A stretch of DNA of 64,000 bases, from contig CANIVF010000001.1 of the NCBI GenBank assembly GCA_947470895.1, positions 62,001 to 126,000 of the forward strand, written 5' to 3'. The DNA comes from Bacteroidota bacterium (GTDB taxonomy: Bacteria; Bacteroidota; Bacteroidia; Cytophagales; Cyclobacteriaceae). The position numbers and the translations under genes are program-made. Shown piece after piece: positions 27,460-37,240 of this stretch (the stretch's first letter is position 1; every line of letters starts with the position of its first letter). The notes beneath the pieces were generated by a model, which was not told the origin of the DNA, did not search any database, and was given only the letters and a program-made list of their open reading frames with translations.

Positions 27460-28986
27460 ATGTCTTCCAAGAAAATTTCGCGCGCACTCATTTCAGTTTA
27501 TTATAAGGATAACCTGGAGCCCATCATCCATGAATTGGCAAAAGAAGGAGTAGAATTTGTTTCTACCGGAGGCACTCAGGATTTCATAGAAAAACTGGGC
27601 TACCAGGTAATCCCGGTAGAGAAGCTCACGGGCTATCCATCCATTTTCGGAGGACGGGTGAAAACGCTTCACCCTGCTGTTTTTGGTGGAATCCTTTACC
27701 GAAGAGACGATGTCGGAGATTTAAAACAAGCCAGCCAGTTCAATATTGGTGCGATTGATTTAGTGATTGTTGATTTATATCCTTTCGAAGAAACCGTGGC
27801 CAAAGGTGGCTCAGAAGAAGACATGGTCGAGAAAATTGACATCGGTGGTATTTCGTTGATTCGTGGAGCCGCAAAAAATTTCAGCGATGTATTGATTATT
27901 TCTGCGCGCACTCAATACCTAGAGTTACTCGAATTGCTTAAAGCAAAGAATGGTTCATCAGAACTGGCCGATAGAAAGCGTTTTGCCGCCAGGGCGTTTG
28001 ATGTAACCTCACATTATGATGCGGCTATCTTTAGTTACTTTAACCACGAGCAGGGTATTTCCACTTTTAAGGCCAGCATTAAGCAAGGTAAAGTTTTACG
28101 CTATGGAGAGAACCCTCACCAGCAAGGAGTATTTTTTGGTGATATGAAGAGTCTTTTCGATCAGCTGAATGGCAAGGAGCTTTCTTATAACAACCTGGTG
28201 GATGTTGATGCAGCGATTAATCTTGTAAAAGAGTTTGTCGGAGAGACAGCTTTTGTCATCATCAAACACACCAATGCATGCGGAGTAGCCATCGGATCAA
28301 CAATTAAAGAAGCCTACCTTAAAGCATTTCAGGCTGATACGATTTCTGCCTTTGGAGGTGTTTTGGCTTCAAGTCAAAAAATTGATCTGGCTGCAGCCGA
28401 AGAAATCAATAAGTTATTCTTTGAGATTTTGATTGCGCCTGAATTTGATTCAGCTGCCCTTGATCTGCTCAAATCGAAAAAGAACAGAATCATCCTGAAG
28501 CAAAAGCAGCCACTCACAGCCACTAAGCAATTCAAGAGTTTGCTTAACGGTGTGATTGAGCAGGATCTGGATTTAAAGACAGATTCAAAAACAGATCTGA
28601 AACAAGTAACGAAGCGCAGTGTTTCCTCCGAAGAAGTGGATGCATTGCTTTTCGCTAGCAAGATTTGCAAGCATACGAAGTCGAACACCATCATTCTGGC
28701 AATAAATGGTCAACTGCTTGCCAGTGGCGTTGGTCAAACCAGTCGTGTCGATGCATTAAAGCAAGCGATTGAGAAAGCAGGCGCATTTGGTTTTGATCTT
28801 ACAGGAGCCGTGATGGCCTCGGATGCTTTCTTTCCTTTTCCGGATTGTGTAGAGATTGCGCATCAACATGGTATAGAAGCGGTGATCCAGCCAGGTGGTT
28901 CAATCAAAGATCAGGACTCAATCGATTATTGTGATCGCAATAACATGGCCATGGTGTTTACAGGCACACGTCACTTCAAGCATTAA
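27460..28986 (+). CDS. purH: Bifunctional AICAR transformylase / IMP cyclohydrolase
   Basis: Last two steps of de novo IMP synthesis. 508 residues from the ATG at 27460 (MSSKKISRALISVYYKDNLE); the longer frame adds 18 residues upstream of the predicted promoter. The N-terminal IMP cyclohydrolase (MGS-like) domain contains VSTGGTQDFIE and GRVKTLHPAVFGG; the transformylase domain contains RYGENPHQQG, IIKHTNACGVA and SDAFFPFPD, ending in FTGTRHFKH as usual. Confidence 0.97.
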   Translation: MSSKKISRALISVYYKDNLEPIIHELAKEGVEFVSTGGTQDFIEKLGYQVIPVEKLTGYPSIFGGRVKTLHPAVFGGILYRRDDVGDLKQASQFNIGAIDLVIVDLYPFEETVAKGGSEEDMVEKIDIGGISLIRGAAKNFSDVLIISARTQYLELLELLKAKNGSSELADRKRFAARAFDVTSHYDAAIFSYFNHEQGISTFKASIKQGKVLRYGENPHQQGVFFGDMKSLFDQLNGKELSYNNLVDVDAAINLVKEFVGETAFVIIKHTNACGVAIGSTIKEAYLKAFQADTISAFGGVLASSQKIDLAAAEEINKLFFEILIAPEFDSAALDLLKSKKNRIILKQKQPLTATKQFKSLLNGVIEQDLDLKTDSKTDLKQVTKRSVSSEEVDALLFASKICKHTKSNTIILAINGQLLASGVGQTSRVDALKQAIEKAGAFGFDLTGAVMASDAFFPFPDCVEIAHQHGIEAVIQPGGSIKDQDSIDYCDRNNMAMVFTGTRHFKH

Positions 28987-29079
28987 TGCGTTTAAGTTTT
29001 TCAACGGAATTGGCTTAAAAATCCACGGAATATTTCTGTAATTTCGTGTTTTATTTAACTATACCAAGAGGGGTAACGA

Positions 29080-30105
29080 ATGGGACTTTTTGATTTTTTC
29101 ACCAGTGACATTGCGATTGACCTTGGAACTGCCAATACGCTAATCATTCACAAAGATAAAGTGGTAGTAGATGAGCCGTCAATCATCGCGCTTGATCGAA
29201 CAACAGGTAAAGTACTTGCCATTGGCCGCGAGGCTATGCAAATGCATGAAAAGACTCATGATAATATTAAAACGATTCGTCCTTTAAAGGAAGGTGTGAT
29301 TGCAGACTTTCATGCTGCCGAGATGATGATTCGTGGAATGATTAAAATGATTGACACAGGGCGTAGACTTTTTCCACCTTCTTTACGCATGGTTATTTGT
29401 ATTCCTTCGGCAATCACAGAAGTTGAAAAACGTGCCGTGCGAGATTCCGCAGAACATGCCAACGCAAAAGAAGTATACATGATTCACGAACCTATCGCAG
29501 CAGCGATTGGAATTGGAATTGACATTGAAGAGCCGATAGGTAACATGATTGTGGATATCGGTGGAGGAACTACTGATATTGCTGTGATTGCCCTTTCAGG
29601 AATTGTGTGTGATCAATCCATACGAATTGCGGGCGACACTTTTAATCGCGACATCCTGGATTACATGCGCAGACAACATAACCTGTTGATCGGTGAACGC
29701 TCTGCTGAGCGGGTTAAGATTGAAGTAGGATCGGCACTTACTGAATTAGATGATGGTCCTGAAGATTATGAAATCCGTGGTCGTGATTTAATGACGGGTA
29801 TTCCTAAAACAATTAAGATTTCCTATTCAGAAGTCGCATTCGCGCTCGATAAATCTATTTCCAAATTAGAAGAGGCAGTACTAAAAGCACTTGAACTTTC
29901 TCCTCCTGAACTTTCAGCAGATATCTATGAGCAGGGAATTTATCTGACAGGTGGAGGTGCCATGTTGCGTGGTCTTGACAAACGACTTTCCTTAAAAACA
30001 AAATTACCTATTCACGTAGCCGATGATCCTTTGAGAGCTGTGGTGAGAGGTACTGGCGCAGCGTTAAAGAATCTGGATAAATACAGAAAGGTTTTGATGA
30101 CATAA
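29080..30105 (+). CDS. mreB: Rod shape-determining protein MreB
   Basis: Actin-like filament protein that organises lateral wall synthesis under the inner membrane. 341 residues. Nucleotide-binding motifs: DLGTANTLI (phosphate 1), VVDIGGGTTDIA-type sequence IVDIGGGTTDIAVI (phosphate 2) and LTGGGAMLRGLD (adenosine). It opens a five-gene elongasome operon followed directly by mreC, mreD, mrdA and rodA, so the organism should be a rod or elongated cell. Confidence 0.98.
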   Translation: MGLFDFFTSDIAIDLGTANTLIIHKDKVVVDEPSIIALDRTTGKVLAIGREAMQMHEKTHDNIKTIRPLKEGVIADFHAAEMMIRGMIKMIDTGRRLFPPSLRMVICIPSAITEVEKRAVRDSAEHANAKEVYMIHEPIAAAIGIGIDIEEPIGNMIVDIGGGTTDIAVIALSGIVCDQSIRIAGDTFNRDILDYMRRQHNLLIGERSAERVKIEVGSALTELDDGPEDYEIRGRDLMTGIPKTIKISYSEVAFALDKSISKLEEAVLKALELSPPELSADIYEQGIYLTGGGAMLRGLDKRLSLKTKLPIHVADDPLRAVVRGTGAALKNLDKYRKVLMT

Positions 30106-30108
30106 TGA

Positions 30109-30948
30109 ATGGAGAGGCTCTTAAAGTTTATTTACGAGTATCGTGCTTTCTTTACGTTTCTATTTCTTGAGTTGACTTGCATTTGGCTGATCGTAGAAAA
30201 TAATCGATTTCAGAGTTCTACTTATTTTAATTCTTCTAATCGTATGGCGGCCAATGTTCTTGGCTTTTCTCAAGGAGTCAGAGAATATTTTTCACTCCGA
30301 ACGATTAATAGAGATCTGGCTGAGGAAAACGCCATCTTACGCACCGCGTTAGAGCAACGCAATCAGCGAATCTTTGCAGATCAAGTTCCGGAAATTAAAG
30401 ATCCATTGATGAAAAATAAATTTGAGTTTATTGACGCGAAAGTGTTTTCCAACTCAACAGGGTTTTATAAAAACTACATTACGGTCGACAAAGGAAAATC
30501 AGATGGTATCGAACCGGGTATGGCTGCCATTAGTTCAATGGGTGTTGTAGGTAAGGTAAAATCAGTATCCGATCACTTTGCTGTTTTGATTTCACTCCTG
30601 CATACCGATGAGATGGTTTCGTGCATTGTTAAGCAGAAGGATTATTTTGGAACAGCGCAATGGGATGGATCGGATATGCGCTTCACCAGTCTTCGGTATA
30701 TTCCGCGCCATGCAAACCCATCTGTTGGCGACACGGTGCTTACCTCAGGATATAATTCAATTTTTCCGACAGGTGTTTTAGTAGGTGTTATTCATAGTGC
30801 CAACTTAAGTGGTGAAGCTCCTTTTTGGGATATTCGCGTTGAACTAGCCCAGGACTTTAGCAAGTTATCATTTGTGGAATTAGTGAAAAGTAATTTAAAG
30901 AATGAAAGAGATTCGTTGGAGCGCGTTACTATAAGTGAGATACGATGA
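30109..30948 (+). CDS. mreC: Rod shape-determining protein MreC
   Basis: Periplasmic elongasome scaffold. 279 residues: one N-terminal membrane helix (FFTFLFLELTCIWLIV), a coiled coil at about 60-90 (LAEENAILRTALEQRNQRI) and two beta-barrel domains containing VDKGKSDGIEPGMAAIS and GVVGKVKSVSDHFAV. It starts 3 bp after the mreB stop, and its stop overlaps the mreD start by 4 bp (ATGA), so the genes are translationally coupled. Confidence 0.96.
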   Translation: MERLLKFIYEYRAFFTFLFLELTCIWLIVENNRFQSSTYFNSSNRMAANVLGFSQGVREYFSLRTINRDLAEENAILRTALEQRNQRIFADQVPEIKDPLMKNKFEFIDAKVFSNSTGFYKNYITVDKGKSDGIEPGMAAISSMGVVGKVKSVSDHFAVLISLLHTDEMVSCIVKQKDYFGTAQWDGSDMRFTSLRYIPRHANPSVGDTVLTSGYNSIFPTGVLVGVIHSANLSGEAPFWDIRVELAQDFSKLSFVELVKSNLKNERDSLERVTISEIR

Positions 30949-31460
30949 TTAGATCCGGACTTGTTCATATCGTCCTGTTTCTTGTATACGTATTCGTCCA
31001 GGCTATGCTATTGAAAAACCTGGTGCTATTTAATTCTGCCTTTTGTTTTTTATATGTGGTATTCATCCTCTCGCTTCCTTTTGAGTTCAGCACAACCCTT
31101 ACCATTTTAGTAGGATTCCTTTTAGGATTTACCATCGATATTTTTTACAGCAGTATCGGGATGCATGCATTTGCTACTGTTTTGATGAGTTATCTGCGCA
31201 ACCATTGGCTATCAGTAATAACCCCACAGGGCGGATATGATACAGGGAACACACCCACCATAGCGACTAATGGTATTCAATGGTTTTTGGTATATACTAT
31301 TCCACTGGTTTTTATTCACCATTTCGTTCTCTTCTTTCTGGAAGCTTCCGGTTTTGATATGTTTTGGTTTACAATGCTGAAGATTATGGGTAGTCTGCTA
31401 TTTACCATGATCGTGATTATCTTTTTACAGCTTCTTGTTCCGCAACGAAGAAAAATATGA
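30945..31460 (+). CDS. mreD: Rod shape-determining protein MreD
   Basis: Small inner-membrane elongasome protein of 171 residues with about five hydrophobic helices. The family is poorly conserved; the call rests on the membrane pattern and its position between mreC and mrdA, with 4-bp overlaps on both sides. Confidence 0.9.
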   Translation: MIRSGLVHIVLFLVYVFVQAMLLKNLVLFNSAFCFLYVVFILSLPFEFSTTLTILVGFLLGFTIDIFYSSIGMHAFATVLMSYLRNHWLSVITPQGGYDTGNTPTIATNGIQWFLVYTIPLVFIHHFVLFFLEASGFDMFWFTMLKIMGSLLFTMIVIIFLQLLVPQRRKI

Positions 31461-33268
31461 ATGATTCACGCAAAGAAATATTGCAGATCGTGTTCGTATT
31501 GGTTGGGTTAATTTTCCTTATTAAGCTTTTCTTCATTCAAGTTTTGGATAACCGTTATGCTGAAATGGCAGAGGGCAATGCCATTTTCCGGCACGTGGAA
31601 TATCCTTTTCGTGGACTCATCTACGATCGTAATAATAAGCTGATCGTTTATAATACTCCAGAATATGACATTGACGTAATTGTTAAAGACATCAAGAAAT
31701 TTGACTCCGCTAAATTCTGTGAAGTGTTTGGGATGTCGCGTGTTGAGTTAAGAGCAAAATTCCAAGCGATGAAAGCGCTTAAGGAGTATTCTCGTTTTAA
31801 GCCAACGCTTTTTTTGGATCAGCTTTCTAATATTGATTTTGCACGGGTACAAGATCAGATGGATGAATTTTCGGGCTTTTATATTCAGGCCCGCACCACC
31901 CGTGCTTATTCATCTACGGCATTGGCTAATGGGCTCGGCTATGTAAGCGAAATCAATAAAAATCAGCTCGACCGTGACAAAACAAAAATCTATCGACAAG
32001 GCGATTATATCGGGCAAAGTGGCATTGAAGCATTTTATGAAGAGCAACTGAGAGGAAAGCGTGGTGTTCGATTTAAACTTCGTGACGTAAAAGGTATCGA
32101 GAAGGGTTCGTTTGGTGATGGAAAGTATGATACCCTTTCTGTGCCTGGCCAAAATCTGGTTACCGGTATCGATATTGATTTGCAATTGTATGGCGAGTAT
32201 TTAATGAAAGGGAAGTCTGGTAGTATCGTGGCCATTGAACCCTCATCGGGAGAGATATTGTCATTAGTTTCCGGACCATCTTATGACCCTACCTTACTAA
32301 CAGGAAAGAGCTACAGCACTAACTTTAAGTTGATCAACTCCGATTCGCTAAAGCCATTGTTTAACCGACCGCTCATGGCACAATATCGGCCCGGTTCGAT
32401 TTTTAAAATCGCACAAGCCATGGCTGCCCTGCAGGAAAAAGTGATCACACCGGAAACACGCATTCGTTGCGATCGCTCCATTATCAATTGCCATGGCGCA
32501 CACAGTAATGAAGATTTGCGTGGAGCGATTGCCAATTCATGCAACCCCTATTTTCACAATGTGCTTAGGCGCATGCTTAATCAGGGGGCATCGGAAGATC
32601 CATTCAAAGACACACGCATTGGTTTAGCCGAATGGGATAAACATATTATGAGTTTTGGCTTTGGTGGTCCGCTAGGAATCGATTTGCCTAACGAGAAGTC
32701 AGGACTAATTCCTACACCGGCCTATTATGATCGCGCCTATCGAAACAGGCCCTGGAAGTTTTCTAATATTTATTCCATTGCTATTGGCGAAGGAGAAAAT
32801 CTGGTGGTCCCTATTCAAATGGCAAACTTTGCAGCGACCATAGCCAATCGTGGTTATTATTACACACCCCATTTGGTAAAAGCAATTGGAAATAATAATA
32901 AGCCATTGCCTAAATACACCGAGCGCCATCACACTTCTATTGATTCATCATACTTTATTGTGGCAGTGGATGCCATGCAACAGGTGGTAGAGGAGGGAAC
33001 AGGTCAACGGGCAAGGCTTGCCGATGTAATTGTTTGTGGAAAAACAGGTACGGTAGAAAATGCACCACCGCTTTTTGACCATTCAGTATTCATTGCATTT
33101 GCTCCACGTGATAATCCTAAGATTGCGATTTCAGTTTATGTTGAAGATGCTGGCCAGGGCGCTCGTGCCGCAGCATCCATCGCGAGTTTGATGATTGAAA
33201 AGTATTTGTTTGGCCAAACCAAACGACCTCAGATTGAACAGTACGTGCTTAATAATAAGTTTGAATGA
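31457..33268 (+). CDS. mrdA: Penicillin-binding protein 2 (elongation-specific D,D-transpeptidase)
   Basis: Cross-links peptidoglycan during lateral growth; anchored in the inner membrane by one N-terminal helix (IVFVLVGLIFLIKLFFI). 603 residues. A pedestal domain (about 45-240) contains RGLIYDRN. The transpeptidase domain has the SxxK motif at S314-K317 (RPGSIFK), SxN at S361-N363 (ANSCN) and KTG at 528-530 (CGKTGTVEN), all intact. Overlaps mreD and rodA by 4 bp each. Confidence 0.97.
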   Translation: MNDSRKEILQIVFVLVGLIFLIKLFFIQVLDNRYAEMAEGNAIFRHVEYPFRGLIYDRNNKLIVYNTPEYDIDVIVKDIKKFDSAKFCEVFGMSRVELRAKFQAMKALKEYSRFKPTLFLDQLSNIDFARVQDQMDEFSGFYIQARTTRAYSSTALANGLGYVSEINKNQLDRDKTKIYRQGDYIGQSGIEAFYEEQLRGKRGVRFKLRDVKGIEKGSFGDGKYDTLSVPGQNLVTGIDIDLQLYGEYLMKGKSGSIVAIEPSSGEILSLVSGPSYDPTLLTGKSYSTNFKLINSDSLKPLFNRPLMAQYRPGSIFKIAQAMAALQEKVITPETRIRCDRSIINCHGAHSNEDLRGAIANSCNPYFHNVLRRMLNQGASEDPFKDTRIGLAEWDKHIMSFGFGGPLGIDLPNEKSGLIPTPAYYDRAYRNRPWKFSNIYSIAIGEGENLVVPIQMANFAATIANRGYYYTPHLVKAIGNNNKPLPKYTERHHTSIDSSYFIVAVDAMQQVVEEGTGQRARLADVIVCGKTGTVENAPPLFDHSVFIAFAPRDNPKIAISVYVEDAGQGARAAASIASLMIEKYLFGQTKRPQIEQYVLNNKFE

Positions 33269-34539
33269 ATAGGGGAGAAGACATAGCGGGTAAGTTAGAT
33301 TGGGTGGCTGTGCTCCTCTATGTGCTGATGATGGTAATGGGGTGGCTTAACATTTTTGCTGCTGTATATGACGAATCAGTAAAGCAGACTATCTGGGATC
33401 TTTCTTTAAATTCAGGCAGGCAACTCATTTTTATTGGAGCTTCCTTTCTGATCATTATCATAATTATTGTAATCGACATGCGATTCTATGAAACATTCGC
33501 ATATTTATTTTATGGCATTATATTACTAGCACTCATTCTGGTGCCAATCATAGGCAAAGAAGTAGGTGGTAATAAAGCATGGATTGCGATTGGTTCATTT
33601 AGTTTACAACCTTCTGAGTTTGCAAAGTTCATCACGGCAATGACAATAGCCAAATTCATCGGCTCGGTTGGTTTTAGAATGGATAATCTCCGTAATCAGT
33701 TGATCTTATTTATAGTCATCATCATTCCTATGGGGTTGGTTTTATTGCAAAAAGATTTTGGAACCGCTATTGTGTTTGCTTCCTTTTTGCTCGTTTTTTA
33801 TCGGGAAGGGATGTCTCCATTTCTTTTGATTGTTGGCATTTCTATGGTAACTATTGCCATACTCACACTGATTGTAGATAATCAATGGTATTTGTATGGT
33901 GTGATCGTTTTGATTTTTACAATCATTATTTTTTTTGGCAAACGAACGATGAAACGAATAGGGGCATTAAGTGCCGGTGCGCTGCTGATTATTTTAACGA
34001 TTGAAGGATTTGATTATGTTATTAATAACATTTTGCCTGTGCGGCACAAAATGAGATTAGAAGCTTTGGTAGATCCTAATTTTGATCCCATGGGAATAAA
34101 TTGGAATGTAACCCAATCAAAAATTGCTATCGGCAGTGGGGGCTTTGTAGGCAAAGGATTTCTGGAAGGCACGCAAACCAAGTTTGACTTTGTGCCCGCG
34201 CAAAGCACAGATTTTATTTTTTGCACGATCGGTGAAGAGCATGGCTGGATTGGCAGCTTTATCGTCATCGCGATATTCGTTACGTTTTTACTCCGGGTGG
34301 TTTTTATTGCCGAGCGACAGAAAAGCAGGTTTGCGCGGGCTTATGGGTATTCTGTGGCTACTATTTTCTTTTTTCACTTCGCGGTGAACATCGGGATGAC
34401 CATTGGTATTTTCCCGGTGATCGGTATACCTCTGCCGTTTTTTAGCTACGGAGGTTCTTCTTTATGGAGTTTTACAATTCTCCTTTTTGTGCTTTTGAAA
34501 TTAGATGCGCACCGTAGTCAAATGCTTCAGCGTGTTTAA
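33265..34539 (+). CDS. rodA: Peptidoglycan glycosyltransferase RodA
   Basis: SEDS-family polymerase, partner of PBP2. 424 residues with about ten membrane helices and SEDS motifs such as GNKAWIAIGSFSLQPSEFAK and the C-terminal GIPLPFFSYGGSSLW. The segment ending LPAQSTDFIF-like (VPAQSTDFIFCTIGEEHG) is also typical. It ends the elongasome operon, and its last 4 bp overlap the convergent gene at 34536. Confidence 0.97.
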   Translation: MNRGEDIAGKLDWVAVLLYVLMMVMGWLNIFAAVYDESVKQTIWDLSLNSGRQLIFIGASFLIIIIIIVIDMRFYETFAYLFYGIILLALILVPIIGKEVGGNKAWIAIGSFSLQPSEFAKFITAMTIAKFIGSVGFRMDNLRNQLILFIVIIIPMGLVLLQKDFGTAIVFASFLLVFYREGMSPFLLIVGISMVTIAILTLIVDNQWYLYGVIVLIFTIIIFFGKRTMKRIGALSAGALLIILTIEGFDYVINNILPVRHKMRLEALVDPNFDPMGINWNVTQSKIAIGSGGFVGKGFLEGTQTKFDFVPAQSTDFIFCTIGEEHGWIGSFIVIAIFVTFLLRVVFIAERQKSRFARAYGYSVATIFFFHFAVNIGMTIGIFPVIGIPLPFFSYGGSSLWSFTILLFVLLKLDAHRSQMLQRV

Positions 34540-35531
34540 TCGTTGAATCTCTTCTCAACGATTTCAATAAACTCAAGGTATTCATCACTTTCTTTGTCCC
34601 AATGGGGGTAACCGTCTTCAATAAAGCGCATCGCTTGCGATAGATTATCATAACGATCAAGTTTTTCAATGGCTTCAGAAAAGATTTCAAAATCACCATG
34701 AAACAGAATTTTGGTAAACATGAACTTCTGATTGATAGTAAGGTTGTTTTTGAGGCGAACTATTTTTTTCTTGGCGAGATCATCGGCCAATGTATGCTTT
34801 GTAGTTTCCTTCTGTACCGCAGGTATGGCAGCTCTTGGAGTGTTCGAGGCAACAATGATTTCAGGCTTTGAAACAGGCGCTTGAGAAACGGGTGGCTTAG
34901 TTTCGTAAAAGCTCTCTACTTTGAAAGGTACTGCCTGATTGAACAACTGAAGATAAGGTTCAACTTCTTCCGGAGTAAAATTTACTTCTTCCAGAATCTG
35001 ATCCAAAATGGCGAATGCTTCGTTGCCGGAAATAGCATCTAATTTTTTTTCTTCTAAACGAGTCGCTAATTTTTCAAGTGGCGCGCGATTGATTTTAATA
35101 TACTTTACATCATTTCTTAAATCGGATGCATTAATTGACTCGGCTTCTTTTTTATCCAATGTGTCAGAATAAAAATCGTAAGGATCAAGAATGAGATAGA
35201 TAGTTTGGTTTACCGCTTTTGTCAGCAACGGAAGAAAGTCTTGCTTACCGATTAAAATATGATTGCTTAGACTATTTTGAAATGCCACGAGAGCTTCACT
35301 CACCTCTCTGGAATCATAATCAAAATACGGGCTCTTTAATTTTTCACTCTCTTTTTTCCAGGCCAAAAGCAGATCTCGAACGACAAAAAAGTTCACCTGT
35401 TTCACTTCCGACAATTGAAGTATTTCTGGGCCCGTTATCTTATTTTTTTTTGAGAAAAACGAATTGACGAGGTGCTGTGCATATTGCTGTGCATAATGAT
35501 CTACAGCTTTCAAACTAATCTTTTCGTCCAT
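34536..35531 (-). CDS. Conserved hypothetical protein, 331 residues, next to the mre operon
   Basis: I cannot assign a function. There is no signal peptide or membrane helix, so it should be cytoplasmic. Residues 1-200 are predicted mostly helical and rich in charged residues. A Pro/Ala/Ser/Thr-rich linker follows at about 208-245 (KPPVSQAPVSKPEI), and then a helical C-terminal domain (LKNNLTINQKFMFTKILFHG, RFIEDGYPHWDKESDEYLEF). The gene is convergent with rodA with a 4-bp overlap and divergent from the ferredoxin gene. Its position beside the elongasome may be chance. Confidence 0.75.
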   Translation of the reverse strand: MDEKISLKAVDHYAQQYAQHLVNSFFSKKNKITGPEILQLSEVKQVNFFVVRDLLLAWKKESEKLKSPYFDYDSREVSEALVAFQNSLSNHILIGKQDFLPLLTKAVNQTIYLILDPYDFYSDTLDKKEAESINASDLRNDVKYIKINRAPLEKLATRLEEKKLDAISGNEAFAILDQILEEVNFTPEEVEPYLQLFNQAVPFKVESFYETKPPVSQAPVSKPEIIVASNTPRAAIPAVQKETTKHTLADDLAKKKIVRLKNNLTINQKFMFTKILFHGDFEIFSEAIEKLDRYDNLSQAMRFIEDGYPHWDKESDEYLEFIEIVEKRFND

Positions 35532-35591
35532 GAGTAAGAATTTTCAGTAATCTTGTTTAGAAACGAAGTTAACGGATTTAAATTGGTCTCC

Positions 35592-35915
35592 ATGGTAAAG
35601 ATAGTGATTGAAAATTTGGCTCAAAAAGAACTATTGGAAGTTGACCCATCCAAGTCCCTGTTGGAGGTTGTTCAGGATCACTTCATTGATTGGATGCACG
35701 CTTGTGGAGGCAAAGGACGTTGCACCACCTGCAAGATGATTGTGGTAGAAGGCCTGAGCCAGCTTTCGCGACTAACTTCTGCAGAAATAAGATATCGTGA
35801 CCTCGGCCAACTGGCAGAAAATGAACGAATGGCTTGCCAGGCACGAGTCTTGGGTTCTTGCCGCATTCGCATTCCCGAAGAAAGTAAGATGCCTCACATG
35901 GAGTATACCTTCTAA
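35592..35915 (+). CDS. 2Fe-2S ferredoxin
   Basis: Small electron carrier of 107 residues from the ATG at 35592 (MVKIVIENLAQKELLEV); the longer frame adds 13 unsupported residues. The cluster ligands fit the plant-type pattern C38-x5-C44-x2-C47 (HACGGKGRCTTC) with the fourth at C82 (MACQARV). C90 is an additional cysteine. The physiological partner is not apparent from the neighbours. Confidence 0.93.
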   Translation: MVKIVIENLAQKELLEVDPSKSLLEVVQDHFIDWMHACGGKGRCTTCKMIVVEGLSQLSRLTSAEIRYRDLGQLAENERMACQARVLGSCRIRIPEESKMPHMEYTF

Positions 35916-35967
35916 AATCCCCGTTTAACTGTGGTTGTATCTACTTTTCAAATCCTAAATTGCAAGT

Positions 35968-36564
35968 ATGTTTATTGAACCTCACTTAGGAAGATCGAAA
36001 GCCGGTGGCCGCAGCGGTTGGATTGAAGTGGTTTGTGGGTGCATGTTTTCAGGCAAAACAGAAGAATTGATCCGAAGATTAAATCGGGCACTCATTGCTC
36101 GACAGAAGGTGGAGATTTTTAAACCGAAGGTAGATACGCGTTATCATGTTGAGAAGATTGTATCGCACAATGAGCGCGAAATCAGATCAACACCTGTAAA
36201 TTTTGCAAATGATATCTTACTTCTGGCTGGTGATTGTGACGTGGTGGGAATTGATGAAGCTCAGTTTTTTGATGAATCAATCATTGAAGTGTGCAATACC
36301 TTAGCCAATAGCGGCAAGCGTGTTATTATTGCCGGTCTTGATATGGACTTTGAAGGAAACCCCTTTGGCCCCATGCCTCAATTACTCGCTGTGGCGGAAT
36401 TTGTAACGAAGGTACATGCGATATGCGCAGAGACCGGTCAGTTAGCATCGTTTTCTTTCCGATTAAACGCCAGCACATCACAGGTGATGCTGGGAGAAAA
36501 AGACACGTATGAAGCCCGCAGTCGCCAGTCATTTGTGGAGGGCATGAAAAATCGTAATACGTAA
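35968..36564 (+). CDS. tdk: Thymidine kinase (type II) with degenerate zinc site
   Basis: Phosphorylates thymidine to dTMP in nucleotide salvage. 198 residues: P-loop GCMFSGKTEEL (K30), the Asp motif DEAQF with catalytic E97, and a lasso-region RSRQSFVEG. In characterised type II enzymes four Cys in CxxC and CRxC hold a structural zinc; here only C153 remains (CAET at 153-156 and SRQS at 185-188). The nucleotide and catalytic residues are intact, so activity is likely. A TAAATTGC promoter-like box lies just upstream (35956-35963). recO starts 2 bp after its stop. Confidence 0.93.
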   Translation: MFIEPHLGRSKAGGRSGWIEVVCGCMFSGKTEELIRRLNRALIARQKVEIFKPKVDTRYHVEKIVSHNEREIRSTPVNFANDILLLAGDCDVVGIDEAQFFDESIIEVCNTLANSGKRVIIAGLDMDFEGNPFGPMPQLLAVAEFVTKVHAICAETGQLASFSFRLNASTSQVMLGEKDTYEARSRQSFVEGMKNRNT

Positions 36565-36566
36565 AC

Positions 36567-37232
36567 GTGCTTCAGAAAACCCGCGGAATTGTTTTCAGGT
36601 TTGTAAAATTTGGAGAAACCTCCATTATCGCCAACATATTTACCGAGCAGTTTGGATTGCAGAGCTATATGATCAAGGGCGTGAGGTCTAATTCCCGCAA
36701 AAGCAAGATTGCTTTATTTCAGCCATTGACTTTATTGGAGATGGTGGTGTATCACAAAGAAAATGCAGGCATCATGCACATCAAGGAAGTGAAATGCTTT
36801 CATCCTTATCAATACATCAATGGAGATGTGCGCAAGGCTACTATTGCCATGTTTATCAATGAAGTATTAAATAAATCGGTGAAGGAGCAGAGTCACGCAC
36901 AGGATATTTTTAATTTCATTGCCGATTCATTGATCTACCTGGACACACTTCAACATCCTGAAAATTTTCATCTGATATTTTTGATTGGCCTGAGTAAGCA
37001 CCTGGGCTTTGGCCCAAAGCTTTCCAGTGAGGTATTAGGAGGACGAATGATAAGTGATGACGAAGAGATAGCGCTCAATAAATTCCTCACCTTGGATTAT
37101 CACATTGATATTCCATTAACCTATCCGCAAAGAAAAAATATCCTGGCTGTGTTACTACGGTTTTATCAAACTTATTCTGATGGGTTCGGAGAAATGAAAT
37201 CCTTAGCCGTGCTTAAAGAAATACTCAACTGA
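36567..37232 (+). CDS. recO: DNA repair protein RecO
   Basis: Recombination mediator that helps load RecA on SSB-coated DNA. 221 residues from a GTG start at 36567, 2 bp after tdk. The N-terminal OB-fold region reads TRGIVFRFVKFGETSIIANIF, then GLQSYMIKGVRSNSRKSKIALFQ; the helical C-terminal part follows. Shorter than the Proteobacterial protein, with no zinc cysteines, as usual in Bacteroidota. Confidence 0.93.
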   Translation: MLQKTRGIVFRFVKFGETSIIANIFTEQFGLQSYMIKGVRSNSRKSKIALFQPLTLLEMVVYHKENAGIMHIKEVKCFHPYQYINGDVRKATIAMFINEVLNKSVKEQSHAQDIFNFIADSLIYLDTLQHPENFHLIFLIGLSKHLGFGPKLSSEVLGGRMISDDEEIALNKFLTLDYHIDIPLTYPQRKNILAVLLRFYQTYSDGFGEMKSLAVLKEILN

Positions 37233-37240
37233 GAAGTTAA

